Assembly (NCBI GenBank): GCA_950295325.1
Contig: OX485804.1
Span: 65,192,533 to 65,256,532, forward strand
Length of the DNA stretch: 64,000 nucleotides
Direction of reading: 5' to 3'
From: Polytrichum commune
Taxonomy: Eukaryota > Streptophyta > Polytrichopsida > Polytrichales > Polytrichaceae
Shown one piece after another: positions 1-10,832 of this stretch. The notes under the pieces are model-generated. The model was given only the letters and a program-made list of their open reading frames with translations. It was not told the origin of the DNA and searched no databases. A program made the position numbers and the translations under genes. Numbering within the stretch: the stretch's first letter is position 1; each line of letters starts with the position of its first letter.

Positions 1-3000
1 AATCAGAATTTATTAGACTTAGTTGCATTCAATCACACTTAACTAGTTTAAATGCGTATGAAAACTTTGTGATAGTAGAAGGCATTAACTATAAAATATA
101 AAATATAATAAAAATAAATCATTAATTTTAGTTCTATTTTAGAATGACAAAGACCCTTTCAATTGTAAGTCACAAAAATTATAACCTCAGTGCTAATGAG
201 GATTTCGTAATATTTTTGACTTCCAAGTTAAGTACATGCTTTATTGGCGTTTTCACTTTGTAAATGAAATCCAGTTAATTGCTTATTTACTCAATGGAAG
301 TGAACATATATATTGGATTTGGGACCTTGAAAATGAAGTGCACTCAATATGGGATTTGTGGATAAGTGGCCTTCAAGAATGCAAGGACAATAGTTTTTTC
401 GAAGTCGGGCGGGCGGGCAGTAGTTTCCGGTCGGGTCCAAAAAATATGATGGGCGGCTGCCCCTGCCCGAATATTCCTCCCCCGAAAAGTTCATGGGGGG
501 GAACTTAATGTCCGCCGTAGGATAAACTATAAAGTTGATTTTTAATAGCATGGCACCACTCTTTGTGTATGATAATTTAAACATTAAGAAAACTTGAGTG
601 ACTTTGTGTTAATTCTCATAAACTCAAGTTTGAGACTAAACCCATGCTTTCATCTCCTTTACTTTACAAATAACTCTAATGTATGATGACCTTCGATGAC
701 CTTCTCTACACCTCATGTGTGTTGGACTTTTTTGAAGACCCCCGCCCAAAGGCCTTATTGAATGTAAAGCTCTCCATGGAATTTTTTGCCACATGATTAG
801 GGATATGGTCAACAACTCATGGTCAATTATGGAATATATCCCCCCTCATTTTTCGCCGGGCGATTATATAAGGCACCTTCCATTAACGATGTAGATGTTT
901 TTGGAGGGCTTTATGGGCAAACAAGGCTTTACATGTCTTGGGGTTCTAAGCTCATCAATAACAATCTCCAAACATGAGGTTTTCTTGAAGGTTTTGGGAG
1001 CCAAACTGTTCCAAGAGGCTCCATGGACTTTTGTTATCTACACCCAACCTCAAGCTCAACCCATTAGTAAGGCTTAGAACAACCAAAATTGCTAAAAATT
1101 GCCAAAAAAGAAGAAGAGGAAACATAAACATAAACATAAACATAAACAAACAATCACATAAGCGATAAATTCTACAACAACACAAGAAATAACACAATCA
1201 ACAACAAAACTACCAACAAAGACAAGAAATCAACCCAAAATTGAACACAACACACATTTCAAAATTACACATTACACACCAAATATGAATGACTTAAAGT
1301 TGGTTAGCACATAATAACTAGAGGGGTTAAAGGGTTATTTGTTTCTTTCACATTTATTATACAACAACAACAATGGATGAGTTGTGGTCTTTTGAGCATG
1401 TTATTTATGGAAGGGGCTTCTCCAATGGCTACAATGACAATCACTTCACCTCGAGTTGTAAATGTCACCCACTAAACGGCCCCAGAGGCGCTCACTCAAA
1501 AAATGGGAGAATGGGTCAAATGCACCAAAGGAGGCAGGTTCTAGAGCGGAGTGGGGGGGGGTCCAAATGTTGTTTGATTTGGTAGAACACAAAAAGCTAG
1601 AAACTTGATCTCAAGATTTTAAGCAAGAGATTTGATCAAGTGGATTTCTGCCATAGCCAATATATTTTCAAGTGAGTGTTTACAAACTTGACAACAAACA
1701 AAGAGCAAATGGATGGAGATAGAGCGTAATCACCATGCTTATAAGGTTGAAATGGGAACGGGGAACTCACCGTGCATATAGGTTTCACTGCATGGATGAA
1801 ATTTTAAGGGGTATGGCTGAGGCTAGTGGATTGGGGATGGTGTTGATGTGGATGAAGAATGCAACACTCACACCAATCCGGTTGATTTGAAGGCCAATGA
1901 AGACACAACCTAAGGAGAGCCTGCTTCACCAACCACACAAGTTCTCGTATTTGGTGACAAGAATGAGACTCTACTTATTATGTGGATACAAGTTTCCTTA
2001 AAAATTATGTGTGAATGGAATGCCCAATAATAAACACCCTGTGGACAAGGGCAACCTTCATTGTGGAGGCCCTGAAAAAGTTGCCAATACGAGTTTGAAG
2101 ATTGAGACGCCTAATATCAAATCAAACAAAGAAATTACTTTGCACATGATTGAGCTTGAAGTTAACGTATCAAAGAGACAACTTCAAATTGCTCAATTAT
2201 TTGCAGGGGGGAACTCCTTGGGGAGGGTTGTATATCATGTGCGACCAAGGGATATTATTGTGGGGGGTATTTTGATGGCCTGGACTAATTAAATGGACTA
2301 TTCAATTACCTAATTATCTAATTTATGGTGTTTTAAGGGTCCAAATGATTACTTACAATTTGTGAAGGGTTTTTTTTGGTCATTTGATTTATTATAACGA
2401 ATTGAAGTAAATTAGTAAAGTGAAATCCAAAAATTGAAAAAAAAATTATAATAATTTGTGTGCCAGAACTAAAGACTAAGTTATCAAGGAATGGCACCAT
2501 AAAACATTGAGTTCCAAGTGGCAGTTGCTCTTGTATTGGCTACTAAAAATTCTAAACTTCAAAAAAAAAAGTTTCAAAATTACTACCATTACACACTTAA
2601 TGGCACAAACAACATACAAATACTCCATTATCAACATCAGATAACTTATCCCACATGATATATTGTATCTAAAAAATGAATATACTATATAAGACCTTAT
2701 ATTAGTCATAATCCAATATGGTATATTTTATTCATAATATATTACCTTTGAAAAAATCAAAACTTTAAATAAAATTTAATAAAATACACCATATCTTTGG
2801 TCGCACCATTCCAACTAATGTTTTCTAAGTCACCACCCCTGGGGCAGAGGATGCTAGACGATTTAGTATGTTTGGGGTTTATGGCCCATTGATGTCAATA
2901 GACGACAACTATAACCTAAAGGTGAGCCTCAAAATGGTTTTAGGCCTAGTTATGAGCCTTAATGTAGGAGAAATGTAAGCTCAAAGTCAGTCAGTCTACA

Positions 3001-3164
3001 ACACAAATGTGGATCTTACCCCATAATGAACTTTGGGATTTTCTAAAACGTGCATATGATTTTTTGAATTTGTGATTCTTTTTGTGTGTATATTGAATGG
3101 TCTTGCAAGTATGTGTGATTTTTTGGGATTAAATCCGACTTCAATAGCCAACGTGAAAGTCCAA
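1..3164. other. Intergenic DNA, no supportable gene
   Basis: AT-rich sequence with only short open frames that look like chance. A GC-rich patch at 405-468 (GGGCGGGCGGGCAG facing CTGCCCCTGCCC) can fold back on itself. A CATAAA-type simple repeat lies at about 1,124-1,148 and a run of nine G at 1,553-1,561. No splice-linked coding frame or recognised protein motif was found. Confidence 0.5.
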
Positions 3165-3900
3165 AATGCCATGGAAGTGTTGCTTACCCGGGGGTTGGAC
3201 TCCTCATTGGATACCTAATTGATGTGCATGGGTCACAATGAAATTAAACCTCCTGTATACGAGAAGTCTGAAGAGAAAATTCCATGTATATGTACAAACT
3301 GTAGACTAGAAAACGGACTCATGTATTTATGCTTTGCTTTTCATTTTAACGTGATAAATGCCTTCACTACATATACAAAATATAAATCATGAATTAAATA
3401 CACCTTCACTACATATAACATCCAATATTAGTTTCTAAAGAGAAAATCATTGAACATTTTAAACCACAACATGCAACTCAATGATGCATCAAACAGACAA
3501 AGACAAAAGCATATTAACTTAGCCATAATTTGGTGAGCAAAACTCAAGGGAGCCCATGGGCGCTCAAAAAGCCTCAAGTTTGTAAACACCTAAAACCCAT
3601 ATATGTAAACTCTAACAAGAAAGGGCAAGGGAGAGGACTATTAGCATATGACAATAGTGGATGACAACATGAATTGGATGAAACTAACACATCTATTATC
3701 AAGTTATTCTCTAAACCTTAGGGCCCCTTTTGTACATATACCTTTATGTCATATTTTTTAAGAGCCTTTTGGGGTGTACACACTAGAGAAAAACAACACC
3801 TCTCCGTTATGTATATTACGTGTGCTAATGCCTCAAATAATACTCCTTACACTCACGTTAATTTGTACATGGTATAAAGAGTCCACCCCCAAAGGTTGTT
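3165..3900 (+). repeat. Dispersed repeat family R2, copy A (unoccupied)
   Basis: This stretch aligns by eye with 36,130-37,085 in the same orientation. Shared landmarks in order are a GGACTC-TTGGA-ACCT block, a 'TACGAGAA' block, 'GGACTCATGTATT', 'CTAAACCTTAGGG', 'GTACACACTAGAGAAAA' and 'TTGTACATGGTAT.AAGAGT'. Copy B carries an extra 410-bp insertion that is absent here, so this copy preserves the empty site near 3,220. No coding potential is visible. The transposon class is unknown. Confidence 0.6.
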
Positions 3901-5021
3901 TATAGGCCCAATTACCTTATGGTTTTGCCAATTACTCACACTCATATATGCACGATGTATATACCTCAACATATTTTGTACTTCAATACGACAAGGTCAA
4001 TAATCACAAACTTGATCATCCTTTCACAAGATTAGGTATAGCCAATGCAATTGCATTAACTCACAATCCAAATTTCAAAGTCACTCTTAGAAATACAAAT
4101 CACACATGCTTTATAACTTTATAAATGGAATGAACATGTAATATCACACGACACCATAAGATTATTCAAACTTCATGTACTTGTTTTGTGCCCCCTAAAT
4201 TTGGTGCGAAGATACCCAAATCTTGCCTAGGATCCGCATCTCGATGAGGCTTTAGACTGATGAATCCACCCTCCCAACAAGGTTGACAGGCTTGACCAAC
4301 AACCACCATATGGAAAATGATGTCACAAATGCTCAAGATCTACAATTCTATCACGAAATCTGCAATCCTCAAATTCCTGACTCATACAATCACTCATTCA
4401 GACAATCACCCCAATCCATGGGGACTGAAGGTGCTAGCGCACTTTGCTTATAACCTGCAACTAGACTCGACAACTAGATGCTTTGTTTTGAGCTCGAAAG
4501 CTGATGTAAACTCCTTAGGTCCAATTTTCAGCTATTGATCATCGGAACGCTTTGATCCAGAGTTTCTTGAGAGTTTCTTTGGTCTTGGCCCCAATTCGCG
4601 AACCGCCCTAATTAAGAGCATCGTACCCTCAAACTTTGCCATTGGAATAGTACAAATAAGTAGTAAAACGTTGACAAGGGTTACAGATGTTGCATGTGTG
4701 AAAGCCACCGACAAACTTACTTATAAGCTAATTTAAGCTTTTACATGAAGGCCGTGAAAGCGACAAGTGGAAAGGGTGAAGTTGAAGGGTGAAGAAGGGG
4801 AGCCAAGGAAACCCTAATTGCCACTCTGTTTCTAAGTTACTGCACTCCTCAACTTTCTCATTTGGTCCAAGATTTCACAGCTTTCAAACCGAACCTTCCA
4901 CCAATCATTTGCACCATCCTCCTCCCTCAAGTATGTAGGTAAGTATATCCGTGTGTGCAAATTGCACCTCTGCTTTTGCTTCGCTTCGCTTTGTAAGACT
5001 CCTCAGCAATTGGGTAGGTTT
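3901..5021. other. Intergenic DNA upstream of the RING-CH gene
   Basis: No gene is seen. The last few hundred bases (4,750-5,020), less AT-rich than the rest, probably hold promoter and leader sequence for the gene that starts at 5,493. No clear TATA box could be assigned. Confidence 0.4.
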
Positions 5022-5350
5022 GAGCAATGGGTCATGTTGCATGTCTTGCAGGTTTGGGTGGACATAGCTTGGGGTTGTTTGTGTGAGGTGCATGAATGTG
5101 GTGAATTTGTGTCGGTGGGTTTTTGAAATGAGTTGTTGGGGTTTGGGTCCTGCGCATTCTGCCATTGCAGGTTTTGGAGTGGGTGTGCACAATGGGTTAT
5201 TTTTGCATGTGTTGCAGTTTTGGATGGACATAGCTTGGGATTGTTCTTCTTGTAGGTGCATTTGTTTTTGTTTGTGTGTGGTGAATTTGTGTTGGTCATT
5301 GTTGACAGGAGTTGTTGGTTTTGAGTCTTGCGTTCTCTGTTGCAGGATTT
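5022..5350 (+). repeat. Twofold direct duplication in the leader of the RING-CH gene
   Basis: Two diverged units of about 165 bp lie in tandem just upstream of the coding start. Each contains the ordered landmarks CAATGGGT, TTGCAG, 'TGGACATAGCTTGGG', AGGTGCAT, 'GGTGAATTTGTGT', GAGTTGTTGG and a final TTGCAGG. The repeated TTGCAGG ends look like splice acceptors, so a leader intron ending near 5,346 is possible. This is inference; no transcript evidence is available. Confidence 0.6.
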
Positions 5351-5492
5351 CAGGCGAAATGTGGTGAAGTGGTGGTTGGTTGGTTGTTTGACAAATTGTG
5401 AAGGGGATTGGGATGTGAATTCGGCCTGGTGTAGGGGCACAATGCCACATGTGCATGGCATGGGATCTGCGAACTTGTAACGCACAGTTGGT

Positions 5493-8345
5493 GTGTCTGG
5501 TGAGATGACTGCAAATGGACAAGAGCAGGAAGAGTCTTCTGACACCGGAGAAGGCTGGGCAGACACTGCACCGCTTTTGCAGAAGGAGGAATCCTTGTCG
5601 AGTGAGAACAGGGGCTCAGCGTCAAGCTCGTCATCGACATTGCCGGAGGGTGTCCATTTGATTCAGATTCACAGATCAAGGGAGAGTAGTAGCAGCGATG
5701 GAGAAATTGACCCATGCAGTCCGGATCAACCTCAATGTCGAATCTGCCTTGATTCTGACGGTAATTCTTCCACTTTGAGGTTCTAGATCCGACGGCTAAG
5801 TACAAGGGTCTTCTGGTCTACCAAGGACAAATGTTCTGGAAAATTCTTGACGAGCCTCCCAATTTCCCACTGAATTAGTGAAGGTCATGCGCTTCCTCTG
5901 TCGATTGTACAAATTCAGAGAATCTTGGGTGCCGTCCAAACTCTTGCTGCTGTCAGTTTTCAAATGTCAATAGGATTATAGAGCAATTGGTTTTGTAAAT
6001 TGGTATGCAAGTTGCCGCGCACAAATGCCTGCGGTCACAAAGAGGTCAGATGTGCGGCATGTGTACATGTTCTGCAGAATTCTTGACGAGCCTCACAATT
6101 TTTCAACTGAAGTAAAGATCATGAGCTTCAATTGTGAATTGCACATTGCCGTGCACAGATGCATGCGGTCATGAAGTAGTCATATGTAGGACATGTGGGC
6201 GTGATGGTCTTCTGATCTAACAAGGGCAAATGTTCTACAAAATTCTTGACGAGCCTCATACTTTCTCTACTAAAGTAGTGAAGATCCTGAGCTTCATCTG
6301 TCAACTGTACAGGCTCAGAGAATCTTTGGCACTGTGTGAACTCTAGCTGCTGTTCGTTTTGATGCTCAATAGGATCAAAAAGTTGATTTTATGACTTGGT
6401 ATGCAAGTTGCATGCACGAATATATGTGGTCATGAAGAGGTCAGATGTGGGGCATATGGGCTTGATGGTCTTTTGGTCTAACAAGGACAAGCGTTCTGTA
6501 AAATTCTTGATGAGCCTCACAATAGCTCCGCTGAAGTAGTTAAGATCACGAGCTTTATCTGCCAATTGTGCAGGCTCAGAGAATCTTGGGTGCTTTACGA
6601 ACTCTTGCTGCTGTCAGTTTTTGGTGGTCAATAGGATTATAGAGCAAATTGAATTTGTGAGTTGATATTCAAGATGCCATGCACTAACATACGTGGTCAC
6701 AAAGAAGTCAGATGTGGGGCATGTAGGTGTGATAGTGCTTGACTTTGATCCATGTTGGGCATCCCTATTTGTGTTCTTGTTTGTGATGGTGTGTGTCTCT
6801 GTGGCTCAGGGGATGATGAGTTGATTGCGCCATGTCAATGCAGAGGCACGCAGAAGTTCGTCCACAGAGCTTGCCTCGACAATTGGAGGGTTGCCAAGGT
6901 AATCCACTACTTCATTCATTAAGTGTGAGGCTTTCTTGAGGGTAGTTTGTAACACTGCTGCCTCAGGGATGATAAGTTGGCTGCTTCTTGTTAATGCAGG
7001 GTGTCACAGGAGGTTTTTATATAGAGTTCTTGACCTGTCTTTTAAGTGGGGATTCTCATGATAGGCAGTCAGGCAGGAGTCCCAAGCACGTGCAAGAGAT
7101 AGCATTTCGGTAATATTTTGTAACAAGTGTAATCTGGGTAGGTTTTCTTATTTGCATGCAATATTCAATATAAGAACTTCTGATAGGTAGGGCTGCTGAT
7201 GTCAAACATTTCTGTAATGAAATTTCCTATTCTTTCCTGTGCTGCAGGAAGGCTTTGCCTTTGCCCACTGTACAGAATGCAGGGCTATGTTTCATCTATT
7301 GGCCAACATGCCTGCTGACCGCTGGTGGCTGCGACTCAAATTTCAGCTTTTGGTTGTCAGAGACCACGCTATGCTCTTCATTGTTGTACAAATGGTCAGA
7401 ACCTTTCTGATCCAGAGTCTGTTGTTATATTTTCCTTTTTCATATTTGGGGGCATATCTCATATTATGGTTGATAATCCATTCTTTCAACATTCAAGTAC
7501 TCATTATGAACAAAGTTTCAATAGCAATCTGTTTGATCTGTAATAAGAAGGGTCTGCTTCATTTTCTTTTAGTTGCTCAAAGAAAGGAGTTCAGTGAAGA
7601 CTTGCTGCTGTGGATAGGTGGTGGCTTCTATGGGCATGCTAGTGTATGCAGTATATGGAGATGAGCTACGGGAGATGTTTGGCTATGAACAACACCCTTA
7701 TAGCTTCTACTCTTTAGCAAGTAAGAGATTGAATCCGTTTCTCCTTCAGTGCAGACTATGTTAGCTTGTCCACCTTTTTTGTTCTCTTGTGTTTGGTATT
7801 TGCTGATTGTCATTTTCAGGTTGAAACGAAGTGGGGGCCATGGAGTTTGAAACCATTGTAGATGTACAGACATGACTCAGGTGTATTGCGAGGAATTTCT
7901 AACCATAAATTTGTATTTCTTGCAGTCATAGTTTGTGTGCTGGTGGGTTTGTTATATGGTTTCTTCATTGCAATAATTTGTGGGCCCAAGATTAGCAATC
8001 GTCATTACCATATTCTTGCTAAGCAAGAACTCACCAAGGTGCATTTACTTGTCCTTGTCTTCTTTAATTGGGTATTTGGACTACACTGTCACCGTTTTCT
8101 GCTCCTTGATGAAGTTCGGTATGTTATGCATTGGATAGCTGCTACTCGAACAAACTTTGACTTGCACGCCGTTGGCGTTTACAAGTGGACTATTGTAGTA
8201 ATGTACATCTCGCATCTGTTTGCTGCAGGAGTATGTGGTTCAAAACCTAAATGATGGTGAAGTGGCCCCCCCTTTGGACAAAGCACATATTACTGAACTT
8301 CAAATGCTTGGCCTATTTCAATCCAAGCACGACATACTCGACTAA
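5493..8345 (+). CDS. RING-CH (MARCH-type) membrane E3 ubiquitin ligase, six exons
   Basis: Probable membrane-anchored E3 ubiquitin ligase that recruits E2 enzymes through a RING-CH (RINGv) finger. Exons by GT-AG: 5493-5760, 6810-6898, 7248-7394, 7618-7720, 7926-8038, 8229-8345; joined frame 278 residues. An acidic, serine-rich N-terminus (1-80) precedes the finger. C4HC3 ligands are C82, C85, C98, C100, H108, C111, C127 and C130, giving CRIC, PCQC, HRAC and HCTEC. The core FAFAHCTECRA and ADRWWLRLKFQ are typical of plant RINGv proteins. Two hydrophobic segments follow (about 155-180 and 203-222, the second with VGLLYGFFIAIICG), then HYHILAKQELTK and a short C-terminal tail ending in LD. All finger ligands are present and introns are clean, so it looks functional. 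A downstream in-frame ATG at 5,505 is an alternative start. Substrate is unknown. Confidence 0.9.
5808..6745 (+). repeat. Four-unit degenerate tandem repeat filling intron 1
   Basis: The landmark 'ATTCTTGACGAGCCTC' (one unit has GATGAGCC) recurs near 5,843, 6,079, 6,241 and 6,502. It is followed each time by an ACTGAA/ACTAAA-TAGT-AAG-TCA block and, in three units, by 'CAGAGAATCTT' and a 'GTCAGATGTG' block. Unit 2 is shortened. The array occupies most of the 1,049-bp first intron of the RING-CH gene and has no coding sense. Confidence 0.75.
6953..7002 (+). repeat. Partial copy of exon 2 acceptor and exon start in intron 2
   Basis: The real exon 2 begins CTCAG|GGGATGATGAGTTG and continues to a TGTCAATGCAG block. 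About 150 bp downstream, in intron 2, a similar run reads CCTCAG-GGATGATAAGTTGG and then TTGTTAATGCAG. This looks like a decayed duplicate of the acceptor and first 35 bases of the exon. It lacks the cysteine codons, so it cannot replace the real exon. Confidence 0.5.
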
Positions 8346-9309
8346 TGATTTAGTCCTCTCCCGATTCAAATGCAAGTCACTTTCATAGCTGTTGTCTCCC
8401 CTAACGCAGATAACAGGACTGCACCAGATGCCTAATGAGATTCTGTATACCAGCTTAAATAAGAAACATACTCAGATCATTTTAACTGTATAGATACATT
8501 GCTTTGTCTTGTTGGCAAATTTATCATGACATATGGTCATTTAAAAATTTCTCACAGCAATCCTCTTCTCCTACACCAAGTTTGGAATGGATACCTACTA
8601 CTATCAGGAAACGTCCACTTGTCCAAATAGAGGTAAAACACTTGTTGCAAACACAGAGTGCAGTGTATTTTTCGAAATTGGTGGAGAAAGTGACCAACAT
8701 TTGATGTATATGTTTTTTCTGGTGAACCTGCAATGTTTAGAACATAAGTGGTTCACAGTGTATCAGAAACTGATTTGACATTATTACTACTGTGCCGAGT
8801 GACAGCCCAAGTTTGATCTCAGACATACCTGATCTGAAGCCGTAATGTATGATTGCATACCTTTTCCCGTCCTTCGTTATAATCCTTTAAAAGTGATCAA
8901 ATCGTTCTCTGGCAAGTGACTCCATATACAGTAAGTCCTCTATGGCACTGGTTAGGCTGACGAGCACAGCATCTGGCCTCGATTGCATTTGAAATTCATC
9001 ATCTTTGTTGCATGATAGCTGACATGCTGGGAGTGCACCGTTGCTTCTGTTTTGTTTCTCCTCCCGATTTCCAAGTACAAGATGCATTTGCGGTGTTGAT
9101 TTGAAGGATGATAAAGGTTTGAAACGCTATAATTTATCCGGGAAGGAAGCAATGGCCTTGAAAAGTTCCACCTTTGAGTAGCGCTACGAACTTCCATGTA
9201 TGACTCAATGTATGACTCTTCCAGATAGCATGTCTGCATGAAGAATGCAAGAGAGCGCGTACAGATCTTCATAAAGATCGTTGGCTGCGAGATTCACAAA
9301 CGCCGGGAT

Positions 9310-9312
<3 letters not shown>
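8346..9312. other. 3' flank of the RING-CH gene and intergenic DNA
   Basis: Presumed 3' untranslated region followed by intergenic sequence. An AATAAG-type element at about 8,458 could serve as a polyadenylation signal. No further coding exon is supportable. Confidence 0.4.
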
Positions 9313-9349
<37 letters not shown>

Positions 9350-9521
9350 TCTCTTGCCAAGCATAGCCTTAGTAGGGAAGAGCGATGGAGGTAACCTCGC
9401 AGGTGATGTGCGCAGTGTTCGAGCAGGCCACCACATTGAATGTTGAATCGTAACACACCAATTTTCACGCTTAGGTAGAGAGAGAAAGAGCGAGAGAGCG
9501 AGAGAGCGAGAGAGAGAGAGG
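9313..9521. repeat. Two (GA)n microsatellite tracts
   Basis: A pure GA run lies at about 9,313-9,345 and an interrupted GAGAGAGCGAGA run at about 9,478-9,521. The frames read from them encode only Leu-Ser or Arg-Glu repeats and are not genes. Confidence 0.9.
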
Positions 9522-9523
9522 GC

Positions 9524-9695
9524 CATTACATGACCATGATCCGCATGCGCTGTTGGGTGTTGGATCGCTACACTTGCATCCGATCACTGCAGGTAGTGTA
9601 GACCTGTAACACATGCAATCACTGGAGCTTTTGGTAAGTAGCGAGCGCCAACCCAACAGAGCATGCGGATCGTGGTCGTGATATGAGCGCACAGA
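9524..9695. repeat. Foldback with about 40-bp arms
   Basis: The left arm near 9,530-9,575 (GATCCGCATGCGCTGTTGGG then ATCGCTAC) is matched in inverse by 9,641-9,688 (CCCAACAGAGCATGCGGATC preceded by GTAGCGAG). The arms are nearly complementary and separated by about 65 bases. It could be a small inverted-repeat element or the hairpin of a non-coding RNA; the sequence alone cannot decide. Confidence 0.55.
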
Positions 9696-10832
9696 GATTT
9701 GAATTTGGCAGGGAAACACGGCCGAATGAAGATGTAATTATAAGTAGAATGCCTCGTTTGCAGATTCTTGGATCCGCATGTTTCTGGTGCACTCATCTCT
9801 GTACAAAGTATTCTCCAAGTGATCGCATTAAGGTAGAGAGACGACTTTAATTCTCCATCGTCGCATCTGCCGACCACTTTGACAGTGGAAATGGGGTTCG
9901 GGGCTGGGGCTGGGACTGGGTGGCGTTGATCTGACGCTGCTGGTTTGAAAGATGGCGCGCGAATTGGTCGTTAGTGATAGTCGTTTCTGATGAATCTGAT
10001 TTTGGTCTGATTATTCTCAACAGATATAGAAAGCGATTTTGATACGAAGCATTCGACAGCACTTGCAAATTGGAACTTCTCAAGCTTCAGTCGGTCTTAT
10101 CATCTTCTCCGTAACCGATTTCGAACATAGTATAAGGACAAAAATGAATGCAGGACAGTAATATACATCCCTGGCATTACAGTGCATCACCCAAGCAGCT
10201 GCTCATCATGTAAATGGCAGTGTAACTTCAGATTTCGAAGATTTCATGTGACGGTGGGACTCCGTGAAGGTCATTCAGTTCATTTTGGCGCCTACTTATT
10301 TGACCAATGAATCACTGTTTACAGGACGGAATGTCAAATTAAAGTGAAGCCAAGTGCAAGAGTGGGAACTACAAGAATTACACGATCAGTTACACAAATA
10401 TATGAGATTTTAATGTTGTTGTCTGAATCTAGGGATTCTGATGCTCTCATTGTATACAAGCTGTGTCTCCAGTACACGAACTACAGTAGTTTGTGAATCA
10501 TGGTATACACTCCCCCACAGATTCGAAATGTTCGATCTCTAAATCCGTATTTACAATATAGATTTCAAAGATCGATCTCACAGTAACCCCTATACATAAT
10601 TAACCTATTCGTGTAAGTCAGACGTGACCTGACCTGACCTGACCTGACCTGATTTGATTGAAACAAAGACAACAGCATATGAAACCTCATGAAGTTCAAG
10701 GCTCTTGGCTGTGAGCAATGGCTATCTCAGTCACAAGAAGGGTAGGAGGACAAGTTGCAGACCTACTTACACTTTGAGGGTGTCTGCTGCCCTAAGTCTT
10801 GAAGAGAGTGCACAGCTATTTCATCACTAACG
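9696..10832. other. Intergenic DNA with a TGACC pentamer array
   Basis: No gene is seen. At about 10,624-10,651 the pentamer TGACC/CTGAC is repeated five to six times in a row. The sequence adjoining 10,832 is presumably the 3' untranslated region of the minus-strand EF-hand gene. Confidence 0.45.

Noticed and set aside
2510-2575. Similarity to the Tc1-type remnant ('TGTATTGGCTACTAAA')
   Set aside because: Only one short block is shared and no flanking inverted ends or TA pair could be matched, so a second Tc1 copy is not supportable.
4905-5805. Overlapping long minus-strand frames opposite the RING-CH gene leader and exon 1
   Set aside because: Their composition mirrors the plus-strand GT-rich duplicated leader and exon; the plus-strand gene explains the region.
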